Shown: positions 43,412 through 50,286 of the stretch, piece after piece
How positions within the stretch are numbered: the first letter of the stretch is position 1
How the letters are laid out: each line of letters starts with the position of its first letter
Assembly: GCA_017561985.1 (NCBI GenBank)
Contig: JAFZAZ010000035.1
Span: forward strand, 1 to 50,286
Direction of reading: 5' to 3'
Source: Lachnospiraceae bacterium
Lineage (GTDB): Bacteria > Bacillota_A > Clostridia > Lachnospirales > Lachnospiraceae
Length of the DNA: 50,286 bases
The notes under the pieces: model-generated
The model's database searches: none
The model's input: the letters and a program-made list of their open reading frames with translations, nothing else
Told to the model about the DNA's origin: nothing
Position numbers and translations under genes: made by a program

Positions 43412-44287
43412 GTCGTCTTCCACGCGGTTGCTTCCCGTGAGATTATTCTCGAAGTTGTACGTGGAAACCTTCTGATCTTCAGCCTCGAGGATCTGCGTAA
43501 GCTCGTCCTTCTCGCCCTGAAGATTGAAGCCCGCTGCCGCACCTACGTTCGCACTCGGATCGGGTGCATTGCCAAAAGGCGAGTAAACGGTCGAAGGGGT
43601 CTGCTGATTCTGAAGATCCTGCATCTGCTGTGCGTAGAGCGCTGCAGCCTCAGCCTCCTGCTTCTTCTTGTTGCGAACGCCGAAGAAAACGATAAGACCG
43701 CAAATGAGACCAATCGCGATCATGGCGATTCCGCCGATCAGGAAGGTGGTTCCTTCCTTCGTCGAAGTCAGGTCGATGTAGTAGCTAAGGAAATAATCGC
43801 TGAGGTCAACGACCGTACCGGACTCCTTCTTGATCTCATTTTCCCAAGCCTTCTGAGCTTCCTTCTTATACTTCAGAACATCGCCTTCGCACTTCTTCAG
43901 CTGGCCCTGGTAGGTCAGCTCATACTGATCGGCGCCTGCCTTCTTAAGCTTCTCGTATTTGTCGAATTCCTTCTTCGGAACCTTTACGCCGATGTAACCG
44001 CCGCCGGCAGCTTCCGGCATATCCTTCGACTCAAAATAAACCACATACCAGCGGTAATTCTCGGTCTTGTTACCGTTCTTCTCAGTGTATTCATTGCAGT
44101 AGTAATCAAGAACCTCGTCGGTCGTTCCCTTGAGCCAGTCATCAACCTTGGCTTCCTTGATCTTAATGTCCTTGATATCGGTCGTCTTCGTCATATGCGT
44201 GCGAATGGTAACTCCGCGCACCGCGAGGAACGCTCCGAGGCCAATCAGCACAATTGCGGCTAATACTAATCTGATTCTGGTTAACAT
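43406..44287 (-). CDS. two-helix membrane protein of unknown function (293 residues)
   Basis: No family recognised. A membrane helix at about 5-24, an extracellular Lys-rich domain (25-175, including YEKLKKAGADQYELTYQGQLKKCEGDVLKYKKEAQ), a second helix at about 181-202, then a cytoplasmic tail of about 90 residues rich in Ala, Gln and Asn (AAALYAQQMQDLQNQQTP, NAPDPSANVGAAAG). AAGGGA lies 8 bases before the ATG. The 221-residue neighbour has the same plan without the tail, so the two may be distant relatives. It has its own promoter. Confidence 0.7.
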   Translation of the reverse strand: MLTRIRLVLAAIVLIGLGAFLAVRGVTIRTHMTKTTDIKDIKIKEAKVDDWLKGTTDEVLDYYCNEYTEKNGNKTENYRWYVVYFESKDMPEAAGGGYIGVKVPKKEFDKYEKLKKAGADQYELTYQGQLKKCEGDVLKYKKEAQKAWENEIKKESGTVVDLSDYFLSYYIDLTSTKEGTTFLIGGIAMIAIGLICGLIVFFGVRNKKKQEAEAAALYAQQMQDLQNQQTPSTVYSPFGNAPDPSANVGAAAGFNLQGEKDELTQILEAEDQKVSTYNFENNLTGSNRVEDDH

Positions 44288-44341
44288 AGTGTTTTCCCTT
44301 CATAATTATGATTTTGTAGAACCCTAAATTACGACATTTAC

Positions 44342-44370
44342 ATTGTATCATGCCATTGCGTCAAATGCAA
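44342..44370 (-). promoter_or_regulatory. promoter of the 293-residue membrane protein gene
   Basis: On the minus strand: -35 TTGCAT, a 17-bp spacer, -10 TACAAT with TGA before it (extended -10), about 55 bases before the start codon. Confidence 0.75.
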
Positions 44371-44391
44371 CAAAATACGACAAAATGTGAC

Positions 44392-44421
44392 AAAAAGGAG
44401 ACCTCCTGTCAGGAGGCCTCC
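44392..44421 (-). terminator. terminator of the giant membrane protein gene
   Basis: On the minus strand: a stem GGAGGCCTCC/GGAGGTCTCC (one mismatch-type pair) with a TGACA-type loop, then TTTTTG, 40 bases past the stop at 44462. Confidence 0.85.
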
Positions 44422-44461
44422 AAATTGGGTCTTGCATTTTTATTTTTCCGTGCTCCAAGGC

Positions 44462-47400
44462 TTATTTGTGGAAGAAAACGCCCTCGTCATCCAGATCGGA
44501 AAGATCGTCAAATGTCTCGATGCGGTTCTTCTTGCGGATCTGCTCAAGTTTCTCCTCGAGCATTTTCCGACGGGCCTCAAGCTTGGCACGAGCATCGTTC
44601 TCAGGGTTCGGTGCAGGTGCCGGTGCCTCGGGTGCGGGCTCTTCCGCAGCGGGCGTCTCGACAGGTGCTTCCTCCGGTGCCGACTCGGGCAGCTCGGGTT
44701 CCGCAAAATCAAACTCGTTCATCGGGAGCTCCGGCTCTGCGAAGAAGTCATCCTCTTCCTCGACCGGCTGCTCAACCTTCGGAGTTTCCTTCACTTCCGT
44801 TCCGTGGAACATTCCGTCGTTCGTATCTTCGGTTTCCAATCCGAAATCATCGTCGTCGCCGAAGTAGTACTGTCTCTTGCGATCATTTTTCGAATTCTTG
44901 CGGTTGGAGAAGAACTTGCTGCGGTACGAACCGTTGTACATCTCCGCCGCCGTGTCATCCTCATCCACCGGCTCGCTCTCGGAGTAATCCGGGATACCCG
45001 TGAACGTCGGCATCGCTACCGGAACGGGCGCCGCATCCTCTTCCTGCTCCTCGGGAGCAACCAGCGGGATGTCAACCGTCGGAAGCTTCTCCGCAGGCTC
45101 CTCGGTGTTCAGCATTTCCTCGCCGTAAATGGACGGGCTGTACGAAGGTCTGCGCACCGGCTCCTCCGCGGGTGCGGGCTGAGCCGCAGGTGCGGGTTCT
45201 TCGGCAAATATCGAATTGTCCGTGTTTGCAATGTTCGATACCGGGATCGGCTCGTAAGCCGGAACAGTACCGTAATCGCGGTCAAGCGCGTCTTCCTCGT
45301 TCGCGAGAGCGCCGTAGCCGAACGCTCCGAACAGAGGCTTCTGCGACGTCCAGGAGTTGCCCTCGGACGACTGTACAAACGCGTTGAACATTCCGCCGTC
45401 GGACTCCTCCGCAGGTTCTTCCGCGGTGCTTTCCTGAACAGCGTCCGCGAAGGAAAATGCGTTGTCCTCGGGCTTTGAGAACGTCCAGGAAGGAGTCTCG
45501 CTGCTTCCGCGGTAGTCCCATGCATCGGCCGCAGCGTCGGCAGCTTCCGCTACCGTCTCTTCCGCAGCGCCGACAGTTTCTTCTGCAGCGCCAGCAATCT
45601 CTTCCGCAGCATCCTCTGCAGCTTCGGCGGCTTCTTCCGCAACCTCCTCGGCCTTCTCTGCGAAGGTCTCGGGGATCGCTGCGAAGTCTTCCTCAGCGGC
45701 TTTGAACGCCTCAACTGCTTCTTCGGGAAATGTGTCGGTCGCATTCGCAACCGCCTCTTCTGCAGTTTCTGTTGCTTCCGTGACCGTCTCGGCAGCTTCC
45801 TCGGCAAATTTCTCTGCCGCAACCGTTGCTTCCTCTACCGTTTCCCCGGCAGCCTCAGCAACCTCGTCTACGGTATCTTCAACCGTCTCCGCTGCTTCCG
45901 CAACAGTTTCCTCTGCGGAATCAGCAGTTTCCTCAACGGTCTCCTCTACGGTATCGGTAACTTCCTCAGCAGTCTCAGCAACTTCTTCGACAGCCTCTTC
46001 AGCCGTCTCAGCGACTTCTTCGACAGCCTCTTCAGCCGCCTCCTCGACTTCCTCGACAACCGCCGTCTTCGTCGGCTTTCTGCCGAACATCGAGTTGATC
46101 AGGTATTCGTTGTAATTGCCGCCCTTCGGTGCTTCCGGAGCAATCTCCTCAACCTCCCTGGTCTCGGCAGGCTCTTCTGCGGGTTTGGTCTCGGGCTCGC
46201 TCTTCTTCCATTTGCCGGAGAAGAGGGACGAAAGGATCGCCGCATTTGCGGACGCTCCGTCGGTCGACGTCTTCGGTGCCTCTGCCTTCACAGGCTCAGC
46301 AGCCTTGACTTCTTCCGCTGCCTCACCGGCAGCTCCCTCAACCGCTTCCACGGTCTCTTCAACTTCGTAAGGAAGCTCTTCCTTCTGCATCAGCGAAGCC
46401 GGGTCAGGCATCGCGAACTGCTCGCGCTCAGCCTCGTCGGTCTCGTACAAAGGCTCGCCCGCCGCAAAATGCAACGGCTCCTCGGTCGCCTCTGCGAACA
46501 TGTCGCCGGCCTTCTCAACGGACTCTTCCGCGGTCTCGGCAACTTCCTCAGCCGCCTCAGCAACATCTTCTACGGTTTCCTCAACAGCCTCAACCGGAGC
46601 CTCGAAAGCTTCAGCAGCTTCCTCTACAGTTTCCTCAACCGCTTCCCCGGCAGTCTCGGCAAATTCCTCTGCAGCCTCCGCAGACTCTTCCGCGGTCTCT
46701 TCAACTGCCTCAACAGCCTCCTCAACCGGAGCCTCGAAAGCTTCAGCAGCTTCCTCTACAGTTTCCTCAACCGCCTCTTCAGCAGTCTCGGTAAATTCCT
46801 CTACAGCCTCCGCAGCAGCCTCAACGGACTCTTCTGCAGTCTCGGCAACTTCTTCGACAACCTCTTCGGCTGCCTCAACGGTTTCTTCCGCAACGGCTGC
46901 CGTCTTCTCCGTGAAATCTTCCGCCGGAGCCGCCGCCGCGAATGTGGCGGGCTCTTCGAAGGACTTCTCTGCGAACGGAGTGTCATTTTGCGGGATCTCG
47001 ACGAACTGTCTCGTGCCGAGGGCGCGGACGGTGTTCGTGAGCTCGCTGGTCGTCTCAAGGAGACGGCCGTACATCTCGGTCATCTGTGCGTAGTTCTGAG
47101 CAAGCGCCGCGATGTTCTTTTCATTTTCCTCAAGACGTCCTGCAACATAGTCTTCCCAGTTGCTCTCCTCGTGAACAACCTTGCGTTCGTTCACGATCGT
47201 CTTGGTGTAGTAATCCTTGTAAACCAGGCGCGAGCCTGCAAGGAAGAATCCCAGAAGTCCGAGGCCGATTGCCAGGAAACACGTCTGCTCTTCCTGCATG
47301 AAATCGAACTCTACAAACTTGAAAGTCGTAAGAATACCGAGCGCCAGCGCCGCCAGCGAGATCAGCATTCCGATTGCAGCAAATACGCTGACTTTCTTGC

Positions 47401-49105
47401 GGTACATCAGCTTCTGCTCGTGCTCGGTGACAACCTCTTCCTTGAGCACCTTCGGAATGACGCGGCCGTCGGTCGCCTTCGCCGTGCTTCCCGCGGACTT
47501 CGCGGAACCGGCGCCGATCGCTGCAGCCGTCATCGGAACGGTGAGCATCGGATCTTCCGAAGCAATCTTCTCGGCAGCTGCACGGATGCGGGCCGCATCG
47601 CGTTTCTTTCCCTTTGCGGAAAATTCAGTCGCCGTCTCCGCAGCTTCCTCTATAACTTCCGAAGCAGCCTTTGAAGGCTCCTCGGCGATATCCCCGATCG
47701 TCTCCGCCGCGGTCTCGATCTCATCGGCCGCCGCGTCCGATGCCTCGTCAGCGGCATACGACACGGAGTCGACAACGTTATCGAAGGTCTCCGCAGACTC
47801 CATCGCCGCATCCTCGGCGGTCTCACCGAGAAGTTCGGCAAGCGAATCACCCTTGGAGAAGATCTCCGAAACGGCTTCCGAAGCAGCCGTCTCGACGGTT
47901 TCCTCAGCAGCGTCCGCAGCGTTTCCGAACGACTCGCTGAAGTTCAGCTGAACTTCCTCCGGAGTCTCTTCGGCTTCTGCCTCAGCAAACAGATCATCAG
48001 CCTTCTCAACGATATCCGCGGTCTCTTCCGCAGCGCCCTCTTCATCTTCATAGAAGGAAGCAGGTCCGCGGTAGGTGGAACGGAACGGCTGCGAGTAATC
48101 CTTCTCCGGCGAATCGTCGAACGGCTCGTCGAAGAGATCGCTCTTGCGTCCGGCGAGTCCGCGCTCCGCGAGAAGCTCCGCAAGCGATTTCTCCTCGCCC
48201 GCTTCCTCCTCGGTAGGCGCCTCGTACTGAACCACCTCTACGCCGGGTTCGACAGGTGTAGACTCTGCGTCATCACCAACCGATTCCGCCGCAGCGTCCG
48301 CTGCAATATCGGCAGCGATGTCAGCCGCAATGTCCGCGGCAACACCCTCGGCCGCCGCAACCTCGCTCGCGACCTCCTCAGCCGCAGCAGCGTCCTCGGC
48401 GATATCGTCTGCCGTGCCAAGCGGGTCAAGCGTGTCTTTCTTCGGAGGCTCCGGAGCTTTCGATCCGGCCTTGCCGTCGACTTCCGCCTGATACATGTTG
48501 TCAAGCGAACCCACCAACAGGATGACAGAGAGCAGATAGCTACCCAGCCGCAAAACCTTCGAAAGGGCAACACAGTGTGTCGCATTGAACACATCGCGCG
48601 TCACGACCATGGGCTCTTTCTTCATAAAGATAAGCGCCACAATACCGGCGATACCGAGCAGACCGAGCAGGATGGTCGGCACCTTCGACTGCAGCGTGTT
48701 GGTCGCAACCATGACGAACATCCACGCGAACAGAACGATTCCGCAGACGATCACCCAGTCGATGGTCGACATCTCGCCGTACCCGGGCTTCTTCAGAATC
48801 TTGTTCAGGTCACTCACCACAGCGCCGACCGCAAACAGGATCACCGGGATGGACATCGCCGCAAGGTTCTTCTTCGCAACCGCGATCAGGAACAAAGCGA
48901 GCAATACCATGCTGGCGAGCATGATGCCCCAGCCGGCTTTGGTAAGGATATCTCCCTCAGAGAGCTCCGGCCATTTTTCCAACTCATACTGCGATGTCGT
49001 AACCCAGATACTCAGGGCAAAAGCCGCAGCGCCGACCAGCGCGAATACACACGCCAGATACGGCAGCAAAGCGCCGGGAGCTACACGAAGACGTTTTCTA
49101 ATCAT
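44462..49105 (-). CDS. giant Ala/Glu-rich membrane protein (1547 residues)
   Basis: No family recognised. The N-terminus has about six membrane helices (roughly 11-33, 57-76, 82-98, 116-134, 142-160 and 181-197). An Ala/Glu-rich stretch follows to about 540, a second pair of helices near 572-592 and 608-627, and a probable coiled coil after it (NIAALAQNYAQMTEMYGRLLETTSELTN). Then come several hundred residues of AEEAVEEVAETAEE-type repeats (about 700-1250), a Pro/Glu-rich part, and a C-terminal coil (ARAKLEARRKMLEEKLEQIRKK). A 132-bp duplication is visible in the DNA. I start at 49105 with GAGGAGG about 10 bases upstream; the longer frame to 49225 lacks a site. A -10-like TATAAT lies at 49151-49156 with no good -35. 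A structural or envelope role is a guess. Confidence 0.8.
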   Translation of the reverse strand: MIRKRLRVAPGALLPYLACVFALVGAAAFALSIWVTTSQYELEKWPELSEGDILTKAGWGIMLASMVLLALFLIAVAKKNLAAMSIPVILFAVGAVVSDLNKILKKPGYGEMSTIDWVIVCGIVLFAWMFVMVATNTLQSKVPTILLGLLGIAGIVALIFMKKEPMVVTRDVFNATHCVALSKVLRLGSYLLSVILLVGSLDNMYQAEVDGKAGSKAPEPPKKDTLDPLGTADDIAEDAAAAEEVASEVAAAEGVAADIAADIAADIAADAAAESVGDDAESTPVEPGVEVVQYEAPTEEEAGEEKSLAELLAERGLAGRKSDLFDEPFDDSPEKDYSQPFRSTYRGPASFYEDEEGAAEETADIVEKADDLFAEAEAEETPEEVQLNFSESFGNAADAAEETVETAASEAVSEIFSKGDSLAELLGETAEDAAMESAETFDNVVDSVSYAADEASDAAADEIETAAETIGDIAEEPSKAASEVIEEAAETATEFSAKGKKRDAARIRAAAEKIASEDPMLTVPMTAAAIGAGSAKSAGSTAKATDGRVIPKVLKEEVVTEHEQKLMYRKKVSVFAAIGMLISLAALALGILTTFKFVEFDFMQEEQTCFLAIGLGLLGFFLAGSRLVYKDYYTKTIVNERKVVHEESNWEDYVAGRLEENEKNIAALAQNYAQMTEMYGRLLETTSELTNTVRALGTRQFVEIPQNDTPFAEKSFEEPATFAAAAPAEDFTEKTAAVAEETVEAAEEVVEEVAETAEESVEAAAEAVEEFTETAEEAVEETVEEAAEAFEAPVEEAVEAVEETAEESAEAAEEFAETAGEAVEETVEEAAEAFEAPVEAVEETVEDVAEAAEEVAETAEESVEKAGDMFAEATEEPLHFAAGEPLYETDEAEREQFAMPDPASLMQKEELPYEVEETVEAVEGAAGEAAEEVKAAEPVKAEAPKTSTDGASANAAILSSLFSGKWKKSEPETKPAEEPAETREVEEIAPEAPKGGNYNEYLINSMFGRKPTKTAVVEEVEEAAEEAVEEVAETAEEAVEEVAETAEEVTDTVEETVEETADSAEETVAEAAETVEDTVDEVAEAAGETVEEATVAAEKFAEEAAETVTEATETAEEAVANATDTFPEEAVEAFKAAEEDFAAIPETFAEKAEEVAEEAAEAAEDAAEEIAGAAEETVGAAEETVAEAADAAADAWDYRGSSETPSWTFSKPEDNAFSFADAVQESTAEEPAEESDGGMFNAFVQSSEGNSWTSQKPLFGAFGYGALANEEDALDRDYGTVPAYEPIPVSNIANTDNSIFAEEPAPAAQPAPAEEPVRRPSYSPSIYGEEMLNTEEPAEKLPTVDIPLVAPEEQEEDAAPVPVAMPTFTGIPDYSESEPVDEDDTAAEMYNGSYRSKFFSNRKNSKNDRKRQYYFGDDDDFGLETEDTNDGMFHGTEVKETPKVEQPVEEEDDFFAEPELPMNEFDFAEPELPESAPEEAPVETPAAEEPAPEAPAPAPNPENDARAKLEARRKMLEEKLEQIRKKNRIETFDDLSDLDDEGVFFHK
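46591..46830. repeat. 132-bp duplication within the giant gene
   Basis: A segment starting CAACCGGAGCCTCGAAAGCT at 46591 recurs at 46723, exactly 132 bases (44 codons) later, and stays nearly identical for about 100 bases. It encodes AEAFEAP and the coil sequence around it, and shows that the repeat region grew by in-frame duplication. Confidence 0.85.
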
Positions 49106-49273
49106 ACGCGAACTACCTCCTCTTCTTTCAATGAAACCTGAAATGGTAGTATTATAAGATATTTTACCACAACCCGCCGTAAAATGCACACACATTTTGT
49201 TCATTTTCACTATTTTCTGCGCCATAATTTACGGAAAATGAGCCCCGATTGCCGCAAATGCCGTCAGAACGCG

Positions 49274-49306
49274 AAAAAAAGGCCCGTCCACAGCGGGACG
49301 AGCCTT
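49274..49306 (-). terminator. terminator of the 2-oxoacid oxidoreductase operon
   Basis: On the minus strand: a stem AAGGCTCGTCC/GGACGGGCCTT with one mismatch, loop CGCTGT, then TTTTTCG, 37 bases past the gamma-subunit stop. Confidence 0.9.
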
Positions 49307-49342
49307 AAATCTACCGTAGTAGAACCCTTGAAAATCGGGCAA

Positions 49343-49882
49343 TTAATCCTGATAGTCGAAGCCCATCTTGATCGCCTTCGCGTTGAGCTCCTTGAGATCC
49401 TGATGACGGGCGCTGACGATCTTGTCGATGATCTTGTCGATATTTTCCGTCGAGATGATGCCGGTCTCCTTGATCATCTTGCCTACGAGGATCATGTTTG
49501 CGAGCGTAGGCATGCCGTTGTCCGCAGCGAGCTTGGTCGCCGGAACGCCGTACGCCGTAACGTCGGTTCTCTCAACCTTGCGGCTGATGAGCGTCGAATC
49601 GTAGAAGATCTTGCCGCCCGGAACTACCGACGACTCGTATTTGTCGAGGGACGGAAGGTTCATGACGACGAGGATGTCGGGGTTCGTAACGATCGGGGAA
49701 CCGATGATCTCGTCACTGAACACGACGCTGCAGCTTGCGGTACCTCCGCGCATCTCGGGGCCGTAGGAAGGAAGCCAGCTGACCTGCTTATCGGAGATCA
49801 AGCCGTCGTAAGCGCAGAATTTGCCGGAGAACAGAATACCCTGTCCGCCGAAGCCTGCGAAAAGCATACCGGTCTGTGCCAT
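49343..49882 (-). CDS. 2-oxoacid:ferredoxin oxidoreductase, gamma subunit
   Basis: The 179-residue gamma subunit of a KorABC/VorABC-type enzyme that oxidises a 2-oxoacid to acyl-CoA with ferredoxin. The start [17 protein letters not shown] is the family's glycine-rich signature; [29 protein letters not shown] and [16 protein letters not shown] follow. AAGGAGG lies 9 bases before the ATG at 49882. It follows the beta-subunit gene with a gap of one base and closes the operon. The substrate (2-oxoglutarate, branched-chain or other 2-oxoacid) cannot be told from this end; the alpha and ferredoxin subunits should lie beyond the window. Confidence 0.93.
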   Translation of the reverse strand: MAQTGMLFAGFGGQGILFSGKFCAYDGLISDKQVSWLPSYGPEMRGGTASCSVVFSDEIIGSPIVTNPDILVVMNLPSLDKYESSVVPGGKIFYDSTLISRKVERTDVTAYGVPATKLAADNGMPTLANMILVGKMIKETGIISTENIDKIIDKIVSARHQDLKELNAKAIKMGFDYQD

Positions 49883-49883
49883 A

Positions 49884-50286
<403 letters not shown>

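Noticed and set aside
49106..49225. Longer N-terminus of the giant membrane protein
   Set aside because: The upstream codons give a soluble stretch with no ribosome site, while GAGGAGG precedes the ATG at 49105.

Overview
The window looks like chromosome of an anaerobic member of the Bacillota, class Clostridia, most likely a Lachnospiraceae-type organism of fairly high GC (about 55% by eye, not computed). The reasons are: strong AGGAGG-type ribosome sites before almost every gene; a short sigma-70 RpoD; a DUF1292 protein; an ammonia-dependent NadE with no glutaminase domain; a 448-residue glutamate dehydrogenase; and a 2-oxoacid:ferredoxin oxidoreductase. Sixteen promoter-like sites were found, most with a 17-bp spacer and several with an extended -10 (TGn). 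I saw no rRNA, tRNA, insertion sequence, prophage or CRISPR array.

Layout. 1-315: 40-bp tandem repeats beside a PD-(D/E)XK-like nuclease gene. 1.3-9.4 kb, all minus strand: mutY, two ABC exporters that share an unusual N-terminal domain and zinc ribbon with a DUF1854 gene between them, then a LysA-type decarboxylase. 9.6-11.5 kb: a two-gene operon encoding a tyrosine/dual-specificity phosphatase and a NADAR-TIR fusion. 11.8-16.1 kb, plus strand: a type IIA topoisomerase pair. 16.1-20.2 kb, minus: an AT-richer five-gene operon with two exported proteins, two FtsX-like permeases and a LolD-type ATPase. 20.6-26.7 kb: rpoD with a CBS-domain gene, gltX, a UvrD/PcrA-type helicase and a DUF1292 gene. 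26.9-31.5 kb: an XPD-family helicase with a nuclease-like N-terminus, then a lipid kinase overlapped by a GtrB-type glycosyltransferase. 31.5-32.4 kb: a gene-free repeat field. 32.4-38.8 kb: ArsB/NhaD-type permease, nadE, uracil permease, nth with a flavin-binding PPOX gene, and serine acetyltransferase. 39.0-41.0 kb: a second copy of the nuclease-like gene followed by a second repeat field. 41.0-50.3 kb, all minus: gdhA, two small membrane proteins, a 1547-residue Ala/Glu-rich membrane protein, and the gamma and (cut off) beta subunits of a 2-oxoacid oxidoreductase.

Most of the window is housekeeping: base-excision repair (MutY, Nth), DNA topology and unwinding, transcription initiation, tRNA charging, nitrogen entry (GdhA), NAD and cysteine synthesis. 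The parts most worth attention are: the phosphatase/NADAR-TIR operon, a plausible NAD+ or ADP-ribose conflict system; the two related fields of 53-54-bp alternating inverted repeats; the two nuclease-like paralogues that each lie beside a repeat array; the DUF1854 two-exporter locus; the low-GC secretion operon; the giant repeat protein; and a strongly over-represented octamer (GGAAAATG).
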